This document shows positions 10,857 to 20,008 of a DNA stretch of 64,000 bases, one piece after another (within the stretch, counting starts at the first letter, position 1; every line of letters starts with the position of its first letter). Location: NCBI GenBank assembly GCA_016705545.1, contig JADIYA010000001.1:62001-126000 (forward strand). Direction: 5' to 3'. This stretch comes from Flavobacteriales bacterium (GTDB lineage: Bacteria > Bacteroidota > Bacteroidia > Flavobacteriales_F > PHOS-HE28). The translations under genes and the position numbers were made by a program. Below the pieces are notes generated by a model, which saw nothing but the letters and a program-made list of their open reading frames with translations, did no database searches and was not told where the DNA came from.

Positions 10857-11999
10857 CTATGGCAGCAGTTCCGCGAGCCGTTCCTCGAGCGCTTCACTTC
10901 GGAGCCCCTTGTCCAGCACCTTGCCCTCGCGGTCAACCAGCACGGTGTAGGGAATCCCGCTCACCCCGTACTCCTGGGCTGCCGCGTTATTCCAGAATTG
11001 CAGGTCGCTGATGTGCTTCCACGGCAGCCCATCGGCCTTGATGGCCTCCACCCACGCCGCGTGATCACGGTCGAGCGAGACCCCAAGGATCTCAAATCCC
11101 TTCTTGTGGAAGCGCTCATATACCCGCTTCACATTCGGATTCTCGATGCGGCAAGGACGGCACCAGCTGGCCCAGAAATCAATCAAGACCACCTTGCCCC
11201 GGAGCTGACTCAGTGCGAAGGACCCGCCATCAGGTGTGTTCTGGCGGATTTCGGGAGCCTCGCTGCCGATGGGCAGCAGATTGGCCAAGCGCTTCATCTC
11301 CTCTTCCTGTGCTTTCATCATCACCATTTCCTGCTCGTACCGGTCCACATTCTCACGGAAGCTGTGGAAGAACCCGGATTGCGGCATCGACTTGCGCAAT
11401 TCGTCACGCACCTCCTTGAAGAGTTCGAACTCTTGCTGCAGGTTCATGCGGCCCAGCACGCTGATGGCCACCGGCGATCCTTTGTTCTCGCGCACGAACT
11501 GCACGCAGCGCTCGTAATAGGCCACGTTGCTGGCGTTCAATTCATCGAGGTTCGCTTGATTCGATGGGTCCTGGCCGAGCGCCGTCCGCAAAGCGGCCAC
11601 CTTCTGCTCATGGCCCAACGATTCGGCCTGGAATCGCTGCATGGCCTCGGTGTGCTTAGACCCGCTGAGACCGCGTGGTGTGGCGAGCAACCCACCTTGA
11701 GCATCGACGCTGAGGCTCTCTGCGCTGTCGAGCACCACGATCAATTGCTCGTTGCCCACGACGATGCGATAGAAGTCGAGCGGCAGCAAAGGAGTGTTGA
11801 TGATGCCCTTGCCGGATCCGTCGAGCTTCACCGAATCGACATGGTAAGGCCGGCCATTCTGGAACCTATCGAAGTAGGCCATCTGCCCTCCGGCGCCTTC
11901 AACGCTCAACGAGATGGTGCGGCCGCTGCCACCCGAACCGGAGCACGCAACCAAGAAAAGCGCAGCAGCGATGATATTGACCTTGTGATTCATGTTCAT
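10857..11999 (-). CDS. Thioredoxin-like (TlpA/ResA type) lipoprotein with N-terminal DUF4369-like domain
   Basis: The 380-residue protein has a lipoprotein signal (IIAAALFLVAC, Cys at about residue 19). A beta-rich N-terminal segment (residues about 25-130) resembles the DUF4369 domain often found in front of Bacteroidota thioredoxins. A helical linker follows, then a TlpA-like domain from about residue 245 with GKVVLIDFWASWCRPC, a WCRPC redox motif, and the cis-Pro segment GVSGIPYTVLVDREG. It is probably anchored in the periplasm and acts as a disulfide reductase, possibly for cytochrome c maturation or stress; the substrate is unknown. Its start overlaps the gatB stop by 4 bases (ATGA), so it is translationally coupled to gatB. 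Confidence 0.85.
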   Translation of the reverse strand: MNMNHKVNIIAAALFLVACSGSGGSGRTISLSVEGAGGQMAYFDRFQNGRPYHVDSVKLDGSGKGIINTPLLPLDFYRIVVGNEQLIVVLDSAESLSVDAQGGLLATPRGLSGSKHTEAMQRFQAESLGHEQKVAALRTALGQDPSNQANLDELNASNVAYYERCVQFVRENKGSPVAISVLGRMNLQQEFELFKEVRDELRKSMPQSGFFHSFRENVDRYEQEMVMMKAQEEEMKRLANLLPIGSEAPEIRQNTPDGGSFALSQLRGKVVLIDFWASWCRPCRIENPNVKRVYERFHKKGFEILGVSLDRDHAAWVEAIKADGLPWKHISDLQFWNNAAAQEYGVSGIPYTVLVDREGKVLDKGLRSEALEERLAELLP

Positions 12000-13555
12000 C
12001 CGTTTTCCTGTTCGAGGAGTTTGCGCACCACTTCGTTGGCACGCTTGGGGTCGGCCTTCCCTTTCGTTCCCTTCATCACCTCGCCCATGAAGAGGCCGAG
12101 CAGTCCTTTGTTGCCATTACGATAGGCAGCCACCTTTTCCGGGTACTTGGCCATCACCTCGTGCACCAAGCGCTCGATGAGGCCTTCGTCAGTGCTCTGG
12201 ACCAAGTCGTGCTTGATGGCAAGCTCCTCCGCCGTGCTGCTCGCATCATCGAGCAACAGCGGGAATAGCTTCTGACTGGCTACGGTGTGGCTCACCTTGT
12301 TCCTGTCTATCAACGCGATCAGTCCGGCGAGACGCTCGGCGCTGATGGGGAATTCGCTGATCTCGAGGCCGCGTTCATTCAGCCAACCACGCATGTCGCC
12401 CATCACCCAGTTGGCGGCAGACTTGTAGTTGTTGGTCTTCGCGATCACCGCTTCGTAGTAGAGCGCGGTAGCCTTGTCGTCAGTGAGGATGCCCGCATCG
12501 TAGTCGCTGAGGCCGAGTTTCAGGACGTACTTCTCCCGCAATTCGCGCGGCAAAGGCGGCATGTCCATCCTGATGGCCTCCTTCATGGCCTCGCTCACGG
12601 TGATGGGCTGCAGGTCGGGCTCGGGGAAGTAACGGTAATCGTGCGCCAATTCCTTGCTGCGCATGCCGATGGTGATGCCCTTGCCGGCATCGAAGGTGCG
12701 CGTCTCCATGTGGATTACGCCGCCCGCATCCAGAACTTCGCTCTGGCGCTGTGCCTCGTACTCGATGGCGCGCATCACGTTGCGGAAGCTGTTCATGTTC
12801 TTCACCTCGCAGCGCGTGCCGAAATTCTCCTGGCCGATGGGCCGCAGGCTGATGTTGGCATCGCAGCGCAAGCTGCCCTCTTCCATGTTACCGTCGCAGA
12901 TGTCGAGGTAGCGGACCAGGCGGCGGATCTCCACCAGGTAGTCGTACGCCTCCTGTCCGCTGCGGATATCAGGCTCGCTCACGATCTCAATCAACGGAAC
13001 ACCAGCGCGGTTCAGGTCAACCAGTGTGTTGAACGGGTCCATGTCGTGGATGCTCTTGCCGGCATCCTCTTCCATGTGGATCCGCGTGATTCCAATGCGC
13101 GTCATCCCGAGCGCAGCGAAGGAATCTCGCGCACCGGACGGTGATTTGGGATCAGCGCTCCCAGCGCCAGTCCTCGTATTCGGGATATCCACATGCCCCT
13201 TCGTGCAGATCGGCGTATGGTCCTGCGTGATCTGGTAGCCTTTGGGCAAATCGGGGTAGAAGTAGTTCTTGCGGGCATAGTGCATCCACGGCGCGATGGT
13301 GCAGTTGGTGGCCAGACCCATTCGCACGGCTAGCTCCACCACCTTCTTGTTGGCAACCGGCAATGTGCCAGGATGTCCCAACGTCACCACGCTCACGTTG
13401 GTGTTGGGATGGTCGCCGTAAGCGTTAGGATCGCTGCTGTAGGCCTTGCTGTTGGTGATCAGCTGCGCATGCACCTCCAGGCCCACTACCAGTTCGTATT
13501 TCTCGCTCCAGTGGGGCGCCCCGGTGCCCGTGACCGCTTCCTTCTTGGTGCTCAT
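11996..13555 (-). CDS. gatB: Aspartyl/glutamyl-tRNA(Asn/Gln) amidotransferase subunit B, with an in-frame repeat insertion
   Basis: The 519-residue protein is GatB from KYELVVGLEVHAQL through HMEEDAGKSIHDMDP, LNRAGVPLIEIVSEPD and EEGSLRCDANIS to the C-terminal YqeY-like tail. With GatA and GatC it converts Glu-tRNA(Gln) and/or Asp-tRNA(Asn) to the amide. Between HVDIPN and RIGITRIH, where the family has about seven residues, this protein has 28. The extra codons (about 13100-13171) read GARDSFAALGMT near their end, the translation of a dispersed intergenic repeat (see separate entry). The insertion is a multiple of three and keeps the frame. It lies on a surface loop before the ATP/Mg region, so function is probably kept. 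Confidence 0.95.
   Translation of the reverse strand: MSTKKEAVTGTGAPHWSEKYELVVGLEVHAQLITNSKAYSSDPNAYGDHPNTNVSVVTLGHPGTLPVANKKVVELAVRMGLATNCTIAPWMHYARKNYFYPDLPKGYQITQDHTPICTKGHVDIPNTRTGAGSADPKSPSGARDSFAALGMTRIGITRIHMEEDAGKSIHDMDPFNTLVDLNRAGVPLIEIVSEPDIRSGQEAYDYLVEIRRLVRYLDICDGNMEEGSLRCDANISLRPIGQENFGTRCEVKNMNSFRNVMRAIEYEAQRQSEVLDAGGVIHMETRTFDAGKGITIGMRSKELAHDYRYFPEPDLQPITVSEAMKEAIRMDMPPLPRELREKYVLKLGLSDYDAGILTDDKATALYYEAVIAKTNNYKSAANWVMGDMRGWLNERGLEISEFPISAERLAGLIALIDRNKVSHTVASQKLFPLLLDDASSTAEELAIKHDLVQSTDEGLIERLVHEVMAKYPEKVAAYRNGNKGLLGLFMGEVMKGTKGKADPKRANEVVRKLLEQENG
13100..13171. repeat. Dispersed HPERSEG-type repeat inserted in frame in gatB
   Basis: The plus strand here reads CATCCCGAGCGCAGCGAAGG followed by AATCTCG, whose translation gives the peptide RHPERSEG. 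This is a familiar signature of short intergenic repeats spread through many environmental bacterial genomes. The insertion also contains a small perfect hairpin (arms 13155-13159 and 13163-13167). It adds about 21-24 codons to gatB compared with the family. Exact ends cannot be fixed without aligning an uninterrupted homologue, and no second copy was found in this window. Confidence 0.65.
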
Positions 13556-13556
13556 C

Positions 13557-14369
13557 TCAGTAGCAGGCGATGAGTTCCTTCATGATGTGCGTGAGCTTCG
13601 GCTCGGCCTTCTCCGCCACGCGCTGCACCATCTCGTGTGTGGTCTTTTCGATCCGGCCTTTCACGCCCATGTCGGTGATGACGCTCATGGCGAAGCAAGG
13701 GATGCCCATCTGCCGTGCAGCGATCACTTCGGGGACGGTGCTCATGCCAACGGCATCGCCACCGATCACACGCACATAGTGGTACTCGGCGGGCGTCTCC
13801 AACGTAGGACCCGTCAAGCCCACATAGCAGCCTTCCTGCACCTTGATGGATGCGGCAGTCGCAATGCCCTTCGCCTTGGCGATCATGGCGTGATCGTATG
13901 GCTCGCTCATATCGGGGAAGCGCGGGCCGAGCTCATCATAGTTCTTTCCGATGAGCGGGTTCGGGAACAGGCAGATGTGGTCGTTGAGGATCATCAGCTC
14001 GCCCACCTCGAAGGCCGGATTCACGCCGCCGCACGCGTTGCTCACAAAGAGCCGATGGATGCCGAGGAACTTGAAGACACGCACTGGAAGCACCACCTCG
14101 TCCATGGTCCAGCCTTCGTAAAAGTGAAAGCGGCCCTGCATGGCCACCACCGCCTTGCCGCCCAGCAGACCGAAGAGCAAACGGCCCGGATGGCCCTGCA
14201 CCGTACTCACCGGGAACTCGGGAATCTCGCTGTACGGGATTGCGAACTTCACTTCGATCTCCTTGCCCAAGCCGCTGAGGCCGGTGCCGAGGATGATGCC
14301 GGTCTCAGGCACGAAACCGCCGGTGGCCTTCTTCAGATGGTCAGCGATGCGCTTGATGCGGTCCAACAT
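13557..14369 (-). CDS. Purine-nucleoside phosphorylase (PNP family 2)
   Basis: From the ATG at 14367-14369 ([18 protein letters not shown]) the enzyme is 270 residues, the normal length for trimeric PNP. Visible motifs are [20 protein letters not shown] (phosphate-binding), [33 protein letters not shown] and [15 protein letters not shown] (base and sugar binding). It cleaves inosine/guanosine with phosphate for purine salvage. An upstream ATG in frame at 14405 would lie deeper within lpxK; the chosen start still overlaps the lpxK end by 29 bases. One base separates it from gatB. Confidence 0.93.
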   Translation of the reverse strand: MLDRIKRIADHLKKATGGFVPETGIILGTGLSGLGKEIEVKFAIPYSEIPEFPVSTVQGHPGRLLFGLLGGKAVVAMQGRFHFYEGWTMDEVVLPVRVFKFLGIHRLFVSNACGGVNPAFEVGELMILNDHICLFPNPLIGKNYDELGPRFPDMSEPYDHAMIAKAKGIATAASIKVQEGCYVGLTGPTLETPAEYHYVRVIGGDAVGMSTVPEVIAARQMGIPCFAMSVITDMGVKGRIEKTTHEMVQRVAEKAEPKLTHIMKELIACY

Positions 14370-15399
14370 GGCGGCGGATGAGTTCGGCGAAGCGTTCCGG
14401 TTCATTCAAGATGACGGCCCGCATGCCGATGGTCGCCAGCGGAAGGACTTCGAGCGGAGTGCCTTTCAGCGATCCCAGCCGGGCAGCGTCCTTTTCGGTG
14501 GTGACCAGCGTTTTCGGGCCGGGCGCGAAAGTAGCGTAGCGATGCGCGATGCGTTCCAGGTCCGGCCGTGTGAACGCGTGATGGTCGGGGAAGGCGATGT
14601 GCTCCACGGTGGCGGTCTTCCGGAGATGGTCGAGCAGCGGCTGCGGATCGGCGATGCCGGTGAATAGCAGGAGTTGGCCGGTTGAGGGCCGCATGCTGGG
14701 TTGAGGGTTGCTCCCAACCTCCAACCTGAGCGCATCATACTCAATCCCAGCGAAGAACAGCTCTTGCGCATCGCTCAACCGCAGCCGGCGGCGCCAATGC
14801 GACCGCTCTTCAGCCGAAGGCAGGGCCGAGCACTTCGTCACGACCACAATGTCAGCTGCTTGGCGGCGCGAAGGCAGATCGCGCAAGCGCCCAGCAGGCA
14901 GGAGCGCATCATCGCACCACGGCCGTTGCCAAGTGGTGAGCAGAATCTTCAGACCCGCATCCAGGCGCCGGTGCTGCAAGGCATCATCGAGCACCACTGC
15001 TTTCACATCGGGCACATCTTGCTGGATCTGTTCGATTGCTCCCACCCTATCCGCACCGACGAACACGCGCGCCTCGGGGAACTTGCGCTTCACCTGCACC
15101 GGCTCATCGCCGCTGCGCTCGGCCTTATCAATGGCTTGCACTTCATGGATATCCGATCCTGAGCGGCCGTAGCCTCGGCTCAGCGTGGCGATTGGCAGAA
15201 TGCCTCGCAATACGCGAAGCACCAGTTCCAGCATTGGTGTCTTGCCAGTGCCGCCCAATGCGAGGTTGCCGACGGCAATGGTGGGAACCGCTGGACGCAC
15301 AGAGCGCAGCAGGCGAGCATCGTATAGCCAATGCCGCATCCAGAGCACAAGGCCATAGAGCCATGCGAAGGGCGCAAGTGCAATGCGTTGCATGACCAT
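14341..15399 (-). CDS. lpxK: Tetraacyldisaccharide 4'-kinase
   Basis: The 352-residue protein carries the LpxK P-loop in [13 protein letters not shown] (about residues 42-54), then LSRGYGR, GDEPVQV and [13 protein letters not shown], all typical of the family. It phosphorylates the lipid A disaccharide at the 4' position on the inner face of the inner membrane, the sixth step of the Raetz pathway. An N-terminal hydrophobic helix ([19 protein letters not shown]) fits membrane attachment. It heads the lpxK-PNP-gatB-thioredoxin unit. The Nif3-family gene is divergent, with 45 bases between. Confidence 0.93.
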   Translation of the reverse strand: MVMQRIALAPFAWLYGLVLWMRHWLYDARLLRSVRPAVPTIAVGNLALGGTGKTPMLELVLRVLRGILPIATLSRGYGRSGSDIHEVQAIDKAERSGDEPVQVKRKFPEARVFVGADRVGAIEQIQQDVPDVKAVVLDDALQHRRLDAGLKILLTTWQRPWCDDALLPAGRLRDLPSRRQAADIVVVTKCSALPSAEERSHWRRRLRLSDAQELFFAGIEYDALRLEVGSNPQPSMRPSTGQLLLFTGIADPQPLLDHLRKTATVEHIAFPDHHAFTRPDLERIAHRYATFAPGPKTLVTTEKDAARLGSLKGTPLEVLPLATIGMRAVILNEPERFAELIRRHVGPHQAHR

Positions 15400-15444
15400 A
15401 GTTACTTTGCCACGAACCCGCGCGAAAAGCGCGAAGCGTCAAAG

Positions 15445-16539
15445 ATGAAGATCAAGGACCTCATCGCCCCACTCGAAACCTGGGCGCCCCGATCCCTTCA
15501 AGAGGACTATGACAATAGCGGCTTGCAAGTGGGCGATCCAGAGGCAGAAGTCGATTCGGCGCTGGTCTGCCTCGATTGCACGGAAACCGTGGTAGAAGAA
15601 GCGGCGTCCAAGGGCTGCGGCCTCATCATCAGCCACCACCCGGTCATCTTCAAGGGGCTGAAGAGCCTTTCGGGTAAGGGCTACGTGGAGCGTACCGTGC
15701 TCGCGGCCATCAGGCACAACATCGCGTTGCACGCCATCCACACCAATCTGGACAATGTGCTCGACGGGGTGAATGGCGAGATTGCCGAGCGACTCGACCT
15801 GAAGCCCATACGCACCCTCGCCCCAAAGCCTGGTCAGCTGCGGAAGCTGGTGGCCTTTGTGCCACACAGCCACGCCGAAGCCGTCCGCATGGCACTCTTC
15901 AATTCGGGAGCAGGCCACATCGGCGACTACGACGAATGCAGCTTCAACTTGGAGGGCACTGGCACATTCCGTGGGAATGAGGGCAGCAGTCCCTTCGTGG
16001 GGGAGCGAGGCCAGCGCCATGCAGAGGCTGAAACGCGGGTGGAACTCATCTATCCGGCGGCCAGTGAAACGGCCATCGTGCGCGCCCTTCTCGAGGTGCA
16101 CCCCTACGAAGAGGTGGCCTACGACCTCTATCCGATTGCCAACGCCCATCCCGGCATCGGCAGTGGCCTCTTGGCCGAATGGGAGGCCCCCATGACCGAG
16201 ACCACTTTCCTGGCCAAGCTGAAGCAGGTCTTCGGGCTACAGGCCATCCGGCACACCCGCTTGCTCGGAGGGCCCATCCGCCGGGTGGCCATTTGCGGCG
16301 GCTCTGGAGCCTTCCTCATCGGCGCGGCCAAGGCGTCCGCAGCCGATGCTTACATCACCGGCGACGTGAAGTACCACGAATTCTTCGAGGCCGATGGGCG
16401 ACTGGTCTTGGCCGACATCGGGCACTACGGCAGCGAGCAATTCACCATGCACCTGATCCAACGCAGGTTAGGGGAACATTTCCCTACATTTGCCGTCCGT
16501 TTGACGGAAACCGTCACGGACCCCATACATCATTATTGA
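15445..16539 (+). CDS. Nif3-like dinuclear metal centre hexameric protein
   Basis: From the ATG at 15445 (MKIKDLIAPLETWAP) the protein is 364 residues. The Nif3 core is split by a central insertion (about residues 130-235) resembling the PII-like domain of YqfO. Metal ligands are visible in LIISHHPVIF, AIHTNLDN and the C-terminal DIGHYGSEQF. Its biochemical role is not firmly known; family members have been linked to GTP cyclohydrolase-like or RNA-related functions. Upstream codons in frame overlap the divergent lpxK start and were excluded. It is followed by the zinc-ribbon gene after 1 base, a pairing repeated across Bacteroidota. Confidence 0.92.
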   Translation: MKIKDLIAPLETWAPRSLQEDYDNSGLQVGDPEAEVDSALVCLDCTETVVEEAASKGCGLIISHHPVIFKGLKSLSGKGYVERTVLAAIRHNIALHAIHTNLDNVLDGVNGEIAERLDLKPIRTLAPKPGQLRKLVAFVPHSHAEAVRMALFNSGAGHIGDYDECSFNLEGTGTFRGNEGSSPFVGERGQRHAEAETRVELIYPAASETAIVRALLEVHPYEEVAYDLYPIANAHPGIGSGLLAEWEAPMTETTFLAKLKQVFGLQAIRHTRLLGGPIRRVAICGGSGAFLIGAAKASAADAYITGDVKYHEFFEADGRLVLADIGHYGSEQFTMHLIQRRLGEHFPTFAVRLTETVTDPIHHY

Positions 16540-16540
16540 C

Positions 16541-17356
16541 ATGGCGAAGAGCGACGTGAAGGCCCCGGCGAAGGAGAAGGAGGCCAAGAAAGCCCCTGTG
16601 CTTGGCAAGGCCGAGATCACCATTGCCGAGAAGCTGGTCGAACTGTTCCGGTTGCAGACCATCGATTCAGAATTGGACCGCATCAAGGTGCAGCGCGGCG
16701 AATTGCCGTTGGAAGTGCAGGACTTGGAGGACGAGGTGGCCGGCTTGGAGACGCGCCTGAAGAAACTCCAGGATGAGTTGGCCGAAATCGAAGGCCAGGT
16801 GACCGATCGCCAGAACCAGATCAAGGAGGCCAAAGCGCGGATCAAGAAGTACGAAGGCCAGCAGGCCAAGGTGCGCAACAACCGGGAATACGATTCGCTC
16901 ACAAAAGAGATCGAGTTCCAGAACCTGGAGATCCAATTGGCTGAGAAGCGCATCAAGGAATTCAAGGCGCAGATCGATGCCAAGAAAGGCGTGGTTGACG
17001 AGAGCAAGGCCAAGCACGATGAGCGCCGCAAGGACCTTGACGTGAAAAAGAAGGAACTCGACGAGATCATCGCGGAGACCGAGAAGGAAGAGAAGGAATT
17101 GTCGAAGCGGAGCGCCGCTGCGAGCAAGAGCATCGAGGAGCGCCTGCTGAGCGCCTATCACCGTGTTCGCAGCAATACGCGAAATGGCCTCGCCGTAGTG
17201 CCCGTAGAACGAGGCAGCTGCGGGGGGTGCTACAATTCGATACCGCCCCAGCGGCAACTCGATATCGGCAGCCACAAGAAAATCATCGTTTGCGAGCATT
17301 GCGGCCGCATCCTTGTGGATGAGTACGTAGTGGGCCGCGTGAACGGAGCGGAGTGA
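16541..17356 (+). CDS. Coiled-coil protein with C-terminal C4 zinc ribbon
   Basis: The 271-residue protein starts with a Lys/Ala-rich tail, followed by a long charged coiled coil (about residues 28-200). A C-terminal zinc ribbon has two Cys pairs, CGGC and CEHC, in RGSCGGCYNSIPPQ and IIVCEHCGRILVDEY. This matches the zf-RING_7/CdsZ family, members of which have been proposed to bind RNA or ribosomes; the exact role here is unknown. A -7-like element TACATTTG (16485-16492) lies 49 bases upstream inside the Nif3 gene, so it may have its own promoter as well as being co-transcribed with it. Confidence 0.88.
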   Translation: MAKSDVKAPAKEKEAKKAPVLGKAEITIAEKLVELFRLQTIDSELDRIKVQRGELPLEVQDLEDEVAGLETRLKKLQDELAEIEGQVTDRQNQIKEAKARIKKYEGQQAKVRNNREYDSLTKEIEFQNLEIQLAEKRIKEFKAQIDAKKGVVDESKAKHDERRKDLDVKKKELDEIIAETEKEEKELSKRSAAASKSIEERLLSAYHRVRSNTRNGLAVVPVERGSCGGCYNSIPPQRQLDIGSHKKIIVCEHCGRILVDEYVVGRVNGAE

Positions 17357-17383
17357 CCCGCTCGATAGGAACCGCTGAATGAC

Positions 17384-17405
17384 CGAAGGCCCTTACGGGC
17401 CTTCG
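17384..17405. terminator. Bidirectional intrinsic terminator
   Basis: A perfect 9-bp GC-rich stem (arms 17384-17392 and 17397-17405) with a TTAC loop lies between the convergent zinc-ribbon gene (plus) and OmpP1-like gene (minus). It is followed by a T-containing tail on the plus strand. Confidence 0.75.
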
Positions 17406-17408
17406 TCG

Positions 17409-18908
17409 TTATGGCCTCAGCGCAACCGTGATCATGGCGCCGAATCGCCCACGATCGATTACTACGGCATCGACCAGCTCAGATGCGTACGCTTGATAGC
17501 GCACACCCTGCACGGCGTAGTTCGCGCTGAAATCGACGGTGATGTGCTCCCCGCGGTAGCCAAGGCCCGCGGCGTAATTGCGGCGAGCCTGACCACGAAG
17601 GATGTCACCTGCGCGATAGGGATCGGACACGAAGCCCCAGCCCGCGCGATAATACCAGTTCGAGAAGCGCCACTCGGTGCCTACGCGCACGCTGTGTTGC
17701 GGAACGAAACGGCTGCGAATCGCGAGGTTCTCCAACTCGAAGTCATACGGGTCGTCCAAGGTCGCTGAGCGGCGGTAGCGCATGCGCGTGGCATCGGTGT
17801 ACTCATAATCCACGCTGACCAAGCCATTCGATCCTGCTACATAGGCCGCGCTGACCACCGCACGCCACGGCGCCGAGAGCCGATAGGCGAAGTTGCCATC
17901 AGGCGATGCGGACTCCTGGTCGAAATCGCCCGCAGCGCCCACACCGGCATAGCCCGCGCGCATGGTGGTGCTGTACGCATCGTTCAGCGACATCCATTGC
18001 GGGCTGTGGAAGGCTGCTCCGGCACGAAGGCGTTCGGTGATTCGGAACAGAGCGCCCAGTGAGAGCTCGAATCCACTGGCCGCGGTCTGCAGTCTCTCTT
18101 GGAATTCAATCTGCTCAATCTCATTGGTCGGCGAAAGGTTGTACTCGGTGTGGGTGAGCGTGCGCCGGTACCGGTGGCCGATGATGTTCATCGATCCCCC
18201 GACGTACACGCGGTCATCGAAGTTTGCGGAGTAGAAGAAGCCGGTGCGCGTGGTGGCACCGCTCGATTCGATGAGGTCGCGCTGGCGGGTGGCTCCATTG
18301 GCTGGAATACCGCTGAAGTACGATAGCGTGTCTCCTGGAACCGTGTCGATGGCGAAGAGGTCCCAAGCAAGAGCGGCTCCGAAAGGAAACGCGTCGTAAA
18401 TGGAATAGGACGGAGTGCCGCTGGCTTGGTTCACGAACTGTGTGAGCATAGTGCCCGGCACGCGGTCGGCCAACGCATCGGTGCGCACATGGTGCGAGGC
18501 AATGCGATCGTACACCAAGCCGTACGCAGCCCCTTTGAAACCGCCCCGGCCCTTCCCTGCGGTACGCAGCACCAACGCCATGTTCGGAATGGTCACCTTG
18601 GCACTGGTAGCGCTGGAGGTGCCGCCATAATGCTGACTGCGATCGCTTCCGACCTCCAGCCCGAGGCTCATGCTCAAGCTGCTGCTTCGATAAAGCGCCA
18701 GCCCTGCCGGATTGATGCTGATCGATGCCGGATCAGCCCCGACGGCCCCGAACGCATTGCCCAAGCCATTGCTCCGTGCAGTACCTCCCGGTTGTTGCGA
18801 GGCAGTGCGCAAAGCGTCTTCCTCGCTCTGCGCGAAGCCCAAGGTCGGGGCAATCGCCAATAGAAGCGCAACGCGGGCACTGGATCCGTATCGCACCAAA
18901 CGGTTCAT
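17409..18908 (-). CDS. OmpP1/FadL/TodX-type outer-membrane transporter
   Basis: The 499-residue protein has a Sec signal (VALLLAIAPTLGFAQ) and the FadL-family N-terminal hatch region with GTARSNGLGNAFGAVGADP and SISINPAGLALYRSS. Many alternating aromatic beta-strands of a 14-stranded barrel follow, ending in a strand with terminal residues TVALRP. FadL proteins pass hydrophobic molecules across the outer membrane; the substrate here is unknown. The start overlaps the stop of the upstream Gly/Trp-rich lipoprotein by 4 bases, so the two are translationally coupled and may be partners at the outer membrane. Confidence 0.88.
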   Translation of the reverse strand: MNRLVRYGSSARVALLLAIAPTLGFAQSEEDALRTASQQPGGTARSNGLGNAFGAVGADPASISINPAGLALYRSSSLSMSLGLEVGSDRSQHYGGTSSATSAKVTIPNMALVLRTAGKGRGGFKGAAYGLVYDRIASHHVRTDALADRVPGTMLTQFVNQASGTPSYSIYDAFPFGAALAWDLFAIDTVPGDTLSYFSGIPANGATRQRDLIESSGATTRTGFFYSANFDDRVYVGGSMNIIGHRYRRTLTHTEYNLSPTNEIEQIEFQERLQTAASGFELSLGALFRITERLRAGAAFHSPQWMSLNDAYSTTMRAGYAGVGAAGDFDQESASPDGNFAYRLSAPWRAVVSAAYVAGSNGLVSVDYEYTDATRMRYRRSATLDDPYDFELENLAIRSRFVPQHSVRVGTEWRFSNWYYRAGWGFVSDPYRAGDILRGQARRNYAAGLGYRGEHITVDFSANYAVQGVRYQAYASELVDAVVIDRGRFGAMITVALRP

Positions 18909-19906
18909 CGCGATCGGTGGCGAGTCGGTGATGAACCTCCGCCCCCATCCCTGGATGGTGCAGGCGAGGGCGACGAACGCTCAAAGGGTCGCTCATTCGG
19001 ACGGTCGATTCCGGGCTGACGCTCGCGGTTCGGAGCCACAGATGGTCTTCGCTCGACCGGGCGCTCCAATGGCCTCGGTTCGCGCACCCTGACGGGCTCC
19101 GTCAATGGCTGCACAGGCCGCCGTACAGGACGACTTTGCTCGCTATGGGACGGCGTTGGTTCGGGGCGAGGCTTGATCGGTGCGAGCCCGATGGGATCGC
19201 GCGCCATCCGTGGATACGAACCACCGGAGCCGGAATTGCTCGATCGGTTCGAGGGTGGCCGATGACCTACATACGAATTGCTGTTTCCACCAATGATCAC
19301 CGGCACATAACATGTGCGGCACGGACCATACGGCCCCCAATAGGAACCATAGCCGTAATCCCAATTGCCCCAGCCCGTGTAGCCGCCATAACCCCAGCCA
19401 TTGTAGCCACCGGTGCCCCATCCGCCATAACCCGGATTGCCCCAACCATTGTATCCGCCGTGGTACCAGCCATTGTTACCGCCATAGTGCCAGCCGCCAT
19501 AGCCGCCCCATGGGTCGTTCCAGCCATTGTTCCACTCTCCGTAGCCCCAGCCCATTCCCATTCCCCAACCCGGACCGTTCCAGCCATTCTGCCAGCCCAT
19601 GCCAGAGCCGAAACCGAAGCGTCCATAGTTGTAGTAATGCGGATCATTGTAGGCCATGTCATAGTAGCCCCGCTGGGTACCTGATGCCGCGGCAGCATCC
19701 GGGTCATAATAGTCATCATTGGCAGGCGCCTCTGTCTCAGGCTCGCTGGTTGTTGGTTCCGGCGTTTGGACCGCTGGTGCAGCCTTGGCTGTCGATGGCA
19801 TGAAGTAAACATCGTCATCGTGCTGCCCCAAAGGCTGGGTCGTTGTGCACGACCCGAGGATCAACACGAACGCGACCAGGAGTGGGGTGATCGGGCGAAC
19901 TGCCAT
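18905..19906 (-). CDS. Gly/Trp/Asn/Tyr-rich surface lipoprotein of unknown function
   Basis: From the ATG at 19904-19906 the product is 333 residues with a clear lipoprotein signal (LLVAFVLILGSC, Cys about residue 20). A Thr/Glu/Pro-rich spacer follows. About 110 residues (about 90-200) are then built from loose repeats such as GGYNGWG, GGWHYGGNNGW and GYGGWGTG, and end in a CRTC pair and a hydrophobic VPVIIGG. The last 110 residues are basic and Pro/Arg/Ser-rich and look disordered. No enzyme motif is visible. Similar aromatic glycine-rich proteins occur next to OmpP1-like genes and proS in Flavobacteriales. Upstream in-frame codons to 19987 lack a signal and were excluded. The gene is divergent from proS. 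Confidence 0.75.
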   Translation of the reverse strand: MAVRPITPLLVAFVLILGSCTTTQPLGQHDDDVYFMPSTAKAAPAVQTPEPTTSEPETEAPANDDYYDPDAAAASGTQRGYYDMAYNDPHYYNYGRFGFGSGMGWQNGWNGPGWGMGMGWGYGEWNNGWNDPWGGYGGWHYGGNNGWYHGGYNGWGNPGYGGWGTGGYNGWGYGGYTGWGNWDYGYGSYWGPYGPCRTCYVPVIIGGNSNSYVGHRPPSNRSSNSGSGGSYPRMARDPIGLAPIKPRPEPTPSHSEQSRPVRRPVQPLTEPVRVREPRPLERPVERRPSVAPNRERQPGIDRPNERPFERSSPSPAPSRDGGGGSSPTRHRSR

Positions 19907-20008
19907 GTTTCCTTCTGGTTTGGGTGAACGAATCGATGAGGCGCCGGAATGGTGATACGTACTTTCGGCGCGTCCCGGCTGGAACAAAAATAGTACCGGG
20001 CTGCACCG

